Part shown: in pieces, positions 1 to 5,575 of the stretch
Position numbering within the stretch: the first letter of the stretch is position 1
Layout of the letters: every line of letters begins with the position of its first letter
Program-made: the position numbers and the translations under genes
DNA from: an uncultured Oscillospiraceae bacterium
Lineage (GTDB): Bacteria; Bacillota; Clostridia; Oscillospirales; Ruminococcaceae
Assembly: GCA_950097605.1 (NCBI GenBank)
Contig: CATNEU010000101.1
Span: 1 to 6,164 of the forward strand
DNA length: 6,164 nucleotides
Reading direction: 5' to 3'
Notes under the pieces: generated by a model
Database searches by the model: none
Seen by the model: only the letters and a program-made list of their open reading frames with translations
Told to the model about the DNA's origin: nothing

Positions 1-90
1 CAGCCGGACCGCAGGGACCGGCGGGGCCGCAAGGAGAGGCCGGGCCAGCCGGACCGCAGGGACCTGCTGGGACACAAGGAGAAACCGGGC
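1..90 (+). repeat. 45-bp tandem repeat encoding collagen triplets
   Basis: Bases 1-45 and 46-90 are two copies of a 45-bp unit (15 residues, five Gly-X-Y triplets). They match at 39 of 45 positions, and the first 19 bases of each unit are identical. The array presumably continues to the left of the window. In-frame units of this kind let collagen-like genes gain or lose length by slippage or recombination. Confidence 0.85.
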
Positions 91-536
91 CAGGCGTGCA
101 ACCGGCATATTTTAATGCTGTCCTGCAAGGTGGGTTCCAAGATGTCACGCCGGAAGGAGCCGTTCGCTTCCTGCTTGCATTTCAATCCGGTGATTTTTCA
201 TTTACGCCCAATACAACGGAGATTACCGTGAACACGGCGGGTGTTTACCGGATTGACTACTCCTTATTGATTCGTCCGGCAACAGGGCTATTGAATATTG
301 CCTACGCCGTGGCCATCAATGGGCTGGAAAATCCGTTATCCTTTTTTGGGGCTTACTCCAACGATCTTGCAACTACGGACCGTATCGAAGTGACCGGCAT
401 GTTTATCACTTCAATCGCGGCCGGGTCTACCGTCGAACTGCGAAACAAGTCTTCCACCCTGGATTATCTGGCGGGAACGGGAGTTGACAATCAGGCCGTC
501 AACCACGCGGCGATCTTATTACAGAGGATCGCTTAA
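3..536 (+). CDS. Collagen-like protein with BclA/C1q-type jelly-roll C-terminus (5' partial)
   Basis: The reading frame is already open at the window edge, so the N-terminus and most of the collagen region are missing. The visible part opens with ten Gly-X-Y triplets (GPQ, GPA, GPQ, GEA, GPA, GPQ, GPA, GTQ, GET, GPG; bases 6-95), which would form a collagen-like triple helix. About 146 residues follow, with alternating hydrophobic beta-strands, a TVNTAGVYRIDYSL strand and an AAGSTVELRN turn. This is the pattern of trimeric TNF/C1q-like heads found at the C-terminus of BclA-type exosporium glycoproteins. Such proteins normally coat spores or the cell surface; that role is inferred here. A phage tail-fibre origin is possible but no phage genes are nearby. 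The GTG at 96 could be mistaken for a start but is internal to the same frame. The stop is TAA at 534-536. Confidence 0.85.
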   Translation, partial: AGPQGPAGPQGEAGPAGPQGPAGTQGETGPGVQPAYFNAVLQGGFQDVTPEGAVRFLLAFQSGDFSFTPNTTEITVNTAGVYRIDYSLLIRPATGLLNIAYAVAINGLENPLSFFGAYSNDLATTDRIEVTGMFITSIAAGSTVELRNKSSTLDYLAGTGVDNQAVNHAAILLQRIA

Positions 537-754
537 AACCTCAGTTTATCGACCCGGGCTACAGAGAAAGTAACAGTATATAGAATTAGAGCTTGCATAG
601 ATTTTGTTATGGAAAGCGGAAATACCGGTATCGTAGGCGAATTGGGTGGGGTGCGAGTATGATCCGCACCGGTGCAGACCATGTTTAGATGCGCACACAC
701 TCGTGGGCAAGAGGTTATGCCGATGACATAGGCGCATTGTATGAAAGGCAAGCC
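537..754. other. Gene-free gap downstream of the collagen-like gene
   Basis: No credible gene was found on either strand: the open frames here lack a ribosome binding site and recognisable protein character. The stretch is less GC-rich than its neighbours. It contains a perfect 10-bp palindrome, ATACCGGTAT (622-631), and a hairpin with arms GGTGCG (650-655) and CGCACC (665-670). Neither has a T-tract. No terminator specific to the collagen-like gene is evident here. Confidence 0.5.
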
Positions 755-805
755 AAAAAAGCCAGGGCGCGCCGTCCATTGATTTGGGCGGCGCGCCCTG
801 GCTTT
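755..805 (-). terminator. Strong intrinsic terminator of the Crp/Fnr regulator gene
   Basis: The arms at 761-777 and 786-802 form a 17-bp stem with a single T/G position (775/788) and an 8-base loop. Read on the minus strand the stem is followed by six Ts (760-755), and it begins about 18 bases after the regulator stop codon. On the plus strand only TTT follows (803-805), so it could act less efficiently on readthrough from the collagen-like gene. Confidence 0.9.
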
Positions 806-822
806 ACCGTTACCGGTGCGGG

Positions 823-1509
823 TTAGGAATTTGTATCCATCTTGCCCGGCAGCCAAAACCGGTTTTTCTGGTACCGCACAAGCCCTTCCGCCTGCAGCTT
901 GCCAAGCGCGGCGGACATGGCACTGCGTTCCACGCAGAGATAATCGGCCAGCTCCTGGCGATTGAACTCGATGGCGAAGCACCGGCTATTGTGAAACGCC
1001 GCCTGCTCTTCCAGGTAGGAAAGGAGTTTTTCCCGCGTGGTCCGTTTGCTCAAGTGGCCAAGACGGCAGTTTAAAAACAGGCTCTTGCTGGCGAGCACGG
1101 ACAACATGTTTGCAATCAGCTTGGTATGGTATGCGCAGGCCGACGTGCACGAGGCAATGATCCTGCGGTAGTCGAGAAGCAGCACTTCGCTTTCTGTGAC
1201 GGACAACACCGATATGGGAAGCGTTGTTGTACCGCCGGACGCGCAGGCGAATACCTCGGCAAACAGTTCGCCGGGAGCAAGCTGCGCGAGAATGGTGCGG
1301 TTGCCGGCATAATCCTCGCGCACGACCTGCGCGCGCCCGCGCAGCAAAACGCCGACGTTTCCGGCCGGTTCTCCGGCCAGCAGAATCAACTCGCCGGCCT
1401 GATAGCACTGTTTGCGTGTGTTTAAACAGTCCAGCAGGCGGCGGATGTCCTCGTTTTGCATGCCGTTAAAAAGCGGTACGGATTGCAGCAGCGACAAATA
1501 TGAGTCCAT
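823..1509 (-). CDS. Crp/Fnr-family transcriptional regulator, probably HcpR-like
   Basis: A 228-residue protein of normal length for the family. Residues about 10-125 form the cyclic-nucleotide-binding-type beta-barrel sensor domain (AGELILLAGEPAGNVGVLLRG, then LAPGELFAEVFAC). A long dimerisation helix follows, then a C-terminal winged helix-turn-helix at about 180-222 with FNRQELADYL and recognition helix ERSAMSAALGKL. It has no Fnr-style N-terminal cysteine cluster; cysteines are scattered (C28, C35, C89, C121, C125, C148, C177, C192), so the signal is not evident. The start is set at 1509 because AAAGAGGTG lies five bases upstream; the frame runs further up but crosses the promoter. It is divergent from the Frdx-hcp genes, the usual position for HcpR, a heme/NO-responsive Crp/Fnr regulator of hcp in anaerobes. 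The name is inferred from context; the family is clear. Confidence 0.9.
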   Translation of the reverse strand: MDSYLSLLQSVPLFNGMQNEDIRRLLDCLNTRKQCYQAGELILLAGEPAGNVGVLLRGRAQVVREDYAGNRTILAQLAPGELFAEVFACASGGTTTLPISVLSVTESEVLLLDYRRIIASCTSACAYHTKLIANMLSVLASKSLFLNCRLGHLSKRTTREKLLSYLEEQAAFHNSRCFAIEFNRQELADYLCVERSAMSAALGKLQAEGLVRYQKNRFWLPGKMDTNS

Positions 1510-1514
1510 AGAAT

Positions 1515-1523
1515 CACCTCTTT
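1515..1523 (-). promoter_or_regulatory. Ribosome binding site fixing the regulator start
   Basis: On the minus strand AAAGAGGTG ends five bases before ATG at 1509-1507. It rules out the in-frame upstream starts (up to 1581), which lie in or above the promoter. One half of the TGTTG/CAACA inverted repeat begins at its edge. Confidence 0.85.
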
Positions 1524-1538
1524 GTTGGAAAAACAACA
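1523..1538. promoter_or_regulatory. Candidate Crp/Fnr-family operator, TGTTG-N6-CAACA
   Basis: A perfect inverted repeat with 5-bp arms (1523-1527 and 1534-1538) and a 6-bp spacer. This is the same geometry as the CRP (TGTGA-N6-TCACA) and CooA (TGTCG-N6-CGACA) sites. Its centre, 1530.5, is at -41.5 from the predicted plus-strand start (1572), the class II activator position. It covers about +10 to +25 of the predicted minus-strand transcript (start 1547), where a bound protein would block the regulator gene. Its binding protein is inferred to be the adjacent regulator. Confidence 0.55.
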
Positions 1539-1552
1539 GACGAAACAAAACC

Positions 1553-1581
1553 AGTATAGTATAGTATGGAGGAAAAGACAA
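1553..1581 (-). promoter_or_regulatory. Sigma-A-type promoter of the regulator gene
   Basis: On the minus strand, TTGTCT (1581-1576) is separated by exactly 17 bases from TATACT (1558-1553), giving matches of 4/6 and 5/6 to the consensus. The predicted start is near 1547, leaving a leader of about 38 bases. Confidence 0.7.
1560..1565 (+). promoter_or_regulatory. Candidate -10 element of the Frdx-hcp promoter (activator-dependent)
   Basis: TATAGT matches the -10 consensus at 5/6. No good -35 lies 16-18 bases upstream; the candidate operator (centre 1530.5) covers that region at the right distance for Crp/Fnr class II activation. The predicted start is about 1572, giving a leader of about 69 bases. 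A weaker alternative is TTGATG (1586-1591) with TACAGA (1610-1615) at 18-base spacing. Confidence 0.45.
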
Positions 1582-1640
1582 CCCTTTGATGCAAAGAACA
1601 TTTTATTGGTACAGATGAGCGGTTGGGGAGGAAAACATTT

Positions 1641-2336
1641 ATGAAACGAAGAATCATTACAATCGACCGGGAAAAATGCAACGGCTGCGGGCTCTGTGCC
1701 GAGGCGTGCCACGAAGGCGCCATCGGTATGGTGGACGGCAAGGCGGCGCTGCTCCGCGAGGACTATTGCGATGGCCTGGGCGACTGTCTGCCCGCCTGTC
1801 CTGTAGAAGCCATCGCCTTTGAAGAGCGCGAGGCGCCTGCCTATGACCATGCGGCGGTGCTGGCGGCAAAGGCGAGGCGGGCCGGCGCGCACACAGGCGG
1901 CTGCCCGGGCTCCCGCAGCCAAGCCATTGCGCGGGACCGCACCGTGTCCGCTGACAGCCCGGCCGTGCCGAGCGAACTGGCCCAGTGGCCGGTCCAAATC
2001 AAGCTCATGCCGGTCTGTGCGCCGTATTATGACGGTGCGGATCTGCTGATTGCTGCGGACTGCGCTGCCTATGCCTATGGGGACTTTCACCGCCGGTTTG
2101 TCCGGGGCCGCACCGTGCTGATCGGGTGCCCCAAGCTGGACGATGGGGATTATGCCGAGAAGCTGGCGGAGATCATCCGGTGCAACGCACTGCGCAGTAT
2201 AACGGTTGTTCGGATGGAAGTGCCGTGCTGCAGCGGCCTCGAAAACGCCGCGAAGCGCGCCTTGCAGGCGAGCGGCAAGCGGCTGCCAATGCAGGTGGAA
2301 ATTTTGTCAATCGACGGGGAAATCGTTTCGCAGTAG
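1641..2336 (+). CDS. 4Fe-4S dicluster ferredoxin-like protein of the hcp operon (Frdx-like)
   Basis: A 231-residue cytoplasmic Fe-S protein. Residues 1-60 are a bacterial ferredoxin domain. Cluster motif one is canonical (C13-x2-C16-x2-C19-x3-C23). Motif two reads C43-x5-C49-x3-C53-P, with Leu46 where the second cysteine normally sits. After a linker containing CPGS (88-91), a C-terminal domain (about 115-231) carries PVCAPYYDGADLLIAADCAA, the IGCPKLDD turn at 162-168 and VPCCSGL at 195-201. I recall this architecture from clostridial proteins encoded beside hcp. Related ferredoxin genes (frdx) accompany hcp in sulfate reducers. It probably supplies electrons to Hcp, since no Hcr-type NADH reductase is present; this is inferred. 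ATG at 1641 is chosen for GGGGAGGA at 1625-1632; hcp begins 78 bases downstream and is probably cotranscribed. Confidence 0.88.
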   Translation: MKRRIITIDREKCNGCGLCAEACHEGAIGMVDGKAALLREDYCDGLGDCLPACPVEAIAFEEREAPAYDHAAVLAAKARRAGAHTGGCPGSRSQAIARDRTVSADSPAVPSELAQWPVQIKLMPVCAPYYDGADLLIAADCAAYAYGDFHRRFVRGRTVLIGCPKLDDGDYAEKLAEIIRCNALRSITVVRMEVPCCSGLENAAKRALQASGKRLPMQVEILSIDGEIVSQ

Positions 2337-2414
2337 AAACCGGCCGGACCGCGGTGGTAACCTTTGGGTATCCAGAAACGGTTATGGCCCGTTCATAAAC
2401 AGGGAGGAATATCA

Positions 2415-4016
2415 ATGTGTGAACAGATGTTTTGTTTTCAGTGCGAACAGACGGCGGGCGGGACCGGCTGCGCCAGCAAGGCTGGCGTATGCGGCAAGTC
2501 CGCGGAGGTATCCGGCTTGCAGGATGCACTGACCGGTGCGCTTGTGGGATTGGCGCGCGCGGCCGAGAGCAGCACGCCCACGGCGTCCACCCATCGCGCG
2601 ATGCTTGCGGGGCTGTTTGCAACCATCACCAATGTGAATTTTGATGCGCAGCGTATCCGGCGGATCATCGGGGAGGTGCAGGCGGAAAAGAAAAAGCTGC
2701 TGCCGGATTGCAGCGGCTGCGCGGCCCCCTGCTCCCGCAGTGAGGACTTTGATTTGGAAGACCTCTGGCGGAGAACAGACGAGGACGTCCGTTCGCTGAA
2801 ATCGCTGCTGCTTTTTGGATTGCGCGGCATGGCGGCCTATGCGTGGCACGCGCTGGAACTGGGCTATTCCGACGAAGCCGTCAACGCGTTTTTCTACAAA
2901 GGAATGTTTGCGGTCGGCTACTCGTTTGAAAAGGAAGAGCTGCTGCCCCTGCTGCTGGAATGCGGGGAGATCAACCTGCAGTGCATGGCGCTGCTGGAGC
3001 GGGCAAACACCGAAAGCTATGGCGTGCCGTCTCCCACAGACGTTTCGATGACGGTGAAAAAGGGACCGTTCATCGTCGTATCCGGACATGACCTGCACGA
3101 TTTGTATTTGCTGCTGGAGCAGACGGAGGGGACCGGCGTCACGGTTTACACCCACGGGGAGATGCTGCCGGCGCACGCCTATACAAAGCTGCGGGCATTC
3201 CCCCACCTAGGGGGCCATTTTGGAACCGCCTGGCACAACCAGCAAAGGGAGCTCGACGCGGTTCCCGCGCCGGTGCTGTTTACCACCAACTGTCTGATGC
3301 CGCCCAAACCGTCCTATAGCGACCGCGTGTTCACCACCGGCGTGACGGCGTATCCAGGCATGAGACATATTGGAGAGGACAAGGACTTCACGCCGGTGAT
3401 TGAAACGGCGCTGCGGCTGGGCGGCTATCGGGAAGACCGCGTAATGACGGGGATAAACGGCGGCAGCCGCCTGACCACCGGTTTTGGGCGAGAGACGGTT
3501 TTGGATGCGGCCGGACAGATTGTGGATGCGGTGGAGCAGGGCGATATCCGGCATTTCTTTGTGGTGGGCGGTTGCGACGGCGCGCGTGCCGGGCGCAGCT
3601 ATTATACGGAATTTGTGAAAAATCTGTCCGCCGATACGGTGGTTATAACGCTGGGCTGCGGCAAATACCGGTTTAACGACTTGGTGCTTGGGGAGATTGG
3701 AGGGCTGCCGCGCCTGCTGGACATGGGACAGTGCAACGACGCCTATGGCGCCATGCAGGTTGCACTGGCACTTGCGGAGGCGTTTGGCTGCGGCGTGAAC
3801 GAACTGCCGCTCACGCTGGTGCTTTCCTGGTACGAGCAAAAAGCGGTTTGCATCCTGCTTTCCCTGTTTTTCCTGGGTATCCGGGGGGTCTATATCGGGC
3901 CGACCCGGCCCGCGTTTGTGTCGGACGGTGTTTGGAAAATCCTATCGGAATCGTTTGAGCTGCGGCTGACCGGCGAGCCCGAAGAGGATCTGCGGCGGAT
4001 CGGCCTTGCGCAATAG
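2415..4016 (+). CDS. hcp: Hydroxylamine reductase / hybrid-cluster protein Hcp
   Basis: A 533-residue protein, of normal length for anaerobe-type Hcp. The N-terminal cubane ligands are C7, C10, C19 and C26. All hybrid-cluster ligands are recognisable by comparison with the Desulfovibrio enzyme: H225 (SGHDLHD), E249 (THGEMLPAH), C293 (TTNCLMPP), C387 (GGCDGARAGRSYYTEF, the persulfide position), C415 (LGCGKYRFN), C440 (GQCNDAYGA), and E474 with K476 (SWYEQKAV). The enzyme should therefore be intact. Hcp enzymes reduce hydroxylamine to ammonia in vitro and NO to N2O, and protect anaerobes from nitrosative stress. Three further cysteines (C99, C102, C106) precede the helical bundle. The start is ATG at 2415, seven bases after AGGGAGG (2401-2407); the alternative ATG at 2427 is 19 bases from that site. 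It is the last gene of the Frdx-hcp unit. Confidence 0.97.
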   Translation: MCEQMFCFQCEQTAGGTGCASKAGVCGKSAEVSGLQDALTGALVGLARAAESSTPTASTHRAMLAGLFATITNVNFDAQRIRRIIGEVQAEKKKLLPDCSGCAAPCSRSEDFDLEDLWRRTDEDVRSLKSLLLFGLRGMAAYAWHALELGYSDEAVNAFFYKGMFAVGYSFEKEELLPLLLECGEINLQCMALLERANTESYGVPSPTDVSMTVKKGPFIVVSGHDLHDLYLLLEQTEGTGVTVYTHGEMLPAHAYTKLRAFPHLGGHFGTAWHNQQRELDAVPAPVLFTTNCLMPPKPSYSDRVFTTGVTAYPGMRHIGEDKDFTPVIETALRLGGYREDRVMTGINGGSRLTTGFGRETVLDAAGQIVDAVEQGDIRHFFVVGGCDGARAGRSYYTEFVKNLSADTVVITLGCGKYRFNDLVLGEIGGLPRLLDMGQCNDAYGAMQVALALAEAFGCGVNELPLTLVLSWYEQKAVCILLSLFFLGIRGVYIGPTRPAFVSDGVWKILSESFELRLTGEPEEDLRRIGLAQ

Positions 4017-4047
4017 CTGGGGTATTTTGCTGTCAAGGTTCGTATCA

Positions 4048-4069
4048 CGCAGCGCGTACCCGTGCTGCG
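4048..4069 (+). other. Hairpin in the hcp 3' untranslated region
   Basis: Arms 4048-4056 and 4061-4069 pair over nine positions (one G-T) around the loop TACC. No T-tract follows, so it is unlikely to terminate by itself. It sits between the hcp stop and the shared terminator and could protect the 3' end of the mRNA. Confidence 0.45.
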
Positions 4070-4091
4070 CGCACGCTGAAATGCAGTTAAC

Positions 4092-4133
4092 AAAAAAGGC
4101 CCCCTGTGGATTCATCGTCCACAGGGGGCCTTT
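4092..4133. terminator. Bidirectional intrinsic terminator between convergent hcp and flavodiiron genes
   Basis: A perfect 13-bp stem (4098-4110 with 4118-4130) with a 7-base loop is flanked by AAAAAA (4092-4097) and TTT (4131-4133). On the minus strand six Ts follow the stem, 38 bases after the flavodiiron stop codon, so it is strong in that direction. On the plus strand it is usable but has a shorter T-tract and would end the hcp transcript. Confidence 0.92.
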
Positions 4134-4170
4134 GGCATACAGGCAGGTTGGAGCGAACTGATGCGAAGGA

Positions 4171-5379
4171 CTATGCCTGCTGCATTGTTTTCACAATTTC
4201 GTCCCGCAGGGACATAAGCGCGGGAATCTGCTCGTCCTTTACAGAGGATTTAACCGTTACGCCGTTTTCCAGCACGCGCATGTTTTTCATTTCGCTGAGG
4301 ATCGAGCGCATCACATTGCCGGCCTGGGGCGCCCAGGAGCCGTTTTCGATGATGCCGACGGTGCGGTTTTGCAGGTTGAGCGCCTTCATATCCAGCAGGG
4401 CGGTCTCCATGGCGGGATACAGGCCGTTGTTATAGGTGGGCGCCGCGAACACCAGATGGCTGCAGCGGAACGACTCGGAGACGAGCTGGGAAACGTGGGT
4501 GCTGGAAACGTCGTATACGGAGATATCGCGTATGCCTGCGTCCGCGAGCGAAGCGGCCAGCACGTTCACGGCATTCTCCGTGTCGCCGTACATCGAGCCA
4601 TAGAAGATTGCCACAGCTTGGTCTTCCGGCTCGTAGCGGCTCCAGAGGTCGTATTTGCCGAGCAGGTAGGAAAGGTCGGTGCGCCAGATCGGCCCATGCA
4701 GCGGGCAGAGCATACGGATATCGAGCGTGGCGGCCTTTTTAAGAGCGGCCTGCACCTGCGGCCCATATTTGCCGACGATGTTGGAATAATAGCGGCGGCT
4801 GTCCGCGAGCCAGTCGCGCTCAAAGTTGAGCTCGTCGTTGAAAATGGCGCCGTTTAATGCGCCGAACGAACCGAACGCATCCGCGGAGAACAGGATTTTT
4901 TCGGTTTTCTCGTAGGTCATCATGACCTCCGGCCAGTGAACCATCGGGGCCAATACAAACTGCAGCGTATGCCGGCCGAGTGGGAGCTCGTCGTTTTCCT
5001 TGACAATGAGGGTGCGCCCGTCAAGATCGACGCCATAGAACTGCTGGATTAGCTGGATCGTCTTTAAGTTGCCGACGATTTTCATATCCGGATACCGCAG
5101 CATCAGCTCTTCAATGTTGGCACAGTGGTCGGGCTCCATGTGGTTGACGATCAGGTAGTCGAGCGGGCGGCCTTGCAGCCCGTGGGTGATATTTTCAAAA
5201 AACTGACGCGCAATTGAGGAATCCACCGTATCGAGCAGCGCGGTTTTTTCGTCCAGAATCAGATAGGCGTTATAGGCAACCCCTCTCGGAATCGGGAAGA
5301 GGTTTTCAAAAAGCGCAAGCCGGCGGTCGTTGCCGCCGACCCATTCGATATGTTCGGCTATTTTTCTTGTGCAGTACAT
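4171..5379 (-). CDS. fprA: Class A flavodiiron protein (A-type flavoprotein; NO/O2 reductase)
   Basis: A 402-residue soluble enzyme with the two-domain layout of minimal flavodiiron proteins. Residues 1 to about 250 form a metallo-beta-lactamase-like domain with all six diiron ligands: H80, E82 and D84 in NHMEPDH, H148 (MVHWPE), D167 (FSADAFGSFG) and H228 (PLHGPIW). Residues about 254-400 form a flavodoxin domain with FMN loops at YGSMYGDTE, APTYNNG and ENGSWAP. Such proteins reduce NO to N2O and/or O2 to water using electrons from rubredoxin or F420H2-like donors; no C-terminal rubredoxin or reductase domain is fused and no rubredoxin gene is in view. Substrate preference cannot be read from sequence. 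ATG at 5379 is preferred over the in-frame GTG at 5391 because AAAGGTGG (5395-5388) overlaps the GTG and ends eight bases before the ATG. The gene converges on hcp and has its own promoter. Confidence 0.95.
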   Translation of the reverse strand: MYCTRKIAEHIEWVGGNDRRLALFENLFPIPRGVAYNAYLILDEKTALLDTVDSSIARQFFENITHGLQGRPLDYLIVNHMEPDHCANIEELMLRYPDMKIVGNLKTIQLIQQFYGVDLDGRTLIVKENDELPLGRHTLQFVLAPMVHWPEVMMTYEKTEKILFSADAFGSFGALNGAIFNDELNFERDWLADSRRYYSNIVGKYGPQVQAALKKAATLDIRMLCPLHGPIWRTDLSYLLGKYDLWSRYEPEDQAVAIFYGSMYGDTENAVNVLAASLADAGIRDISVYDVSSTHVSQLVSESFRCSHLVFAAPTYNNGLYPAMETALLDMKALNLQNRTVGIIENGSWAPQAGNVMRSILSEMKNMRVLENGVTVKSSVKDEQIPALMSLRDEIVKTMQQA

Positions 5380-5387
5380 CTGTTTTT

Positions 5388-5395
5388 CCACCTTT
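5388..5395 (-). promoter_or_regulatory. Ribosome binding site deciding the flavodiiron start
   Basis: AAAGGTGG on the minus strand is eight bases from ATG 5379-5377. It overlaps the alternative GTG (5391-5389), which therefore cannot be served by it. Confidence 0.8.
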
Positions 5396-5436
5396 CAGGC
5401 TCTCATAGTCGGTTTTCTCTCTGTCCTCGCAGGGGC

Positions 5437-5525
5437 AATGCGGCAGCCTTCTCTATACAAGTTTGGCCCGCGCGCGGCCTTTTAACCGCGCGTTTGGGGG
5501 AAATCCACCGATTTGTTTCCGCATT
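5437..5525 (-). promoter_or_regulatory. Predicted three-way-junction RNA in the flavodiiron leader
   Basis: On the minus strand AATGCGG (5525-5519) pairs perfectly with CCGCATT (5443-5437) and encloses two hairpins. These are AAATC-GGTG-GATTT (5514-5501) and CGCGCGG with CCGCGCG (5492-5486 with 5477-5471, 8-base loop). The result is a closed multibranch fold 42 bases upstream of the ribosome binding site. I do not recognise it as a known riboswitch. The folds are found by eye and have no covariation support. Confidence 0.4.
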
Positions 5526-5545
5526 AGGGTTGGCACTTGCTAACC

Positions 5546-5575
5546 AAAAACTGCGCTGTCCTGCCGGCACCGCAG
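5546..5575 (-). terminator. Possible attenuator in the flavodiiron leader
   Basis: On the minus strand CTGCG (5575-5571) and CGCAG (5555-5551) form a short GC-rich stem around a 15-base loop, followed at once by TTTTT (5550-5546). It would end transcription about 45 bases after the predicted start. The stem is only five pairs plus possible inner pairs, so it may be weak or conditional. Confidence 0.35.

Noticed and set aside
1..90. CRISPR-like or other non-coding repeat array
   Set aside because: The 45-bp units are contiguous without spacers and translate as collagen triplets in one open frame.
823..1509. Fnr-type oxygen sensor with an N-terminal Fe-S cluster
   Set aside because: There is no clustered N-terminal cysteine motif; the cysteines are scattered through the protein.
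1510..1581. Longer regulator protein starting at 1581 on the minus strand
   Set aside because: The extra residues would be encoded across the promoter and operator, that start has no ribosome binding site, and ATG 1509 has a good one.
2412..3839. Long open frames on the minus strand opposite hcp
   Set aside because: They are antisense to a gene with every catalytic residue intact, have no ribosome binding sites and resemble no protein I know; they reflect GC-rich codon bias.
4048..4069. Independent terminator for hcp
   Set aside because: The hairpin is stable but no T-tract follows; the perfect stem at 4098-4130 is the better terminator.
5428..5530. FMN riboswitch in the flavodiiron leader
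   Set aside because: Scraps such as GGTGGATTTCC and AGAGAAGG recall FMN-aptamer wording, and the product binds FMN. However, the obligatory GGGGCAGGGTG-type segment and the six-helix order are absent, so a canonical FMN riboswitch is not supported.
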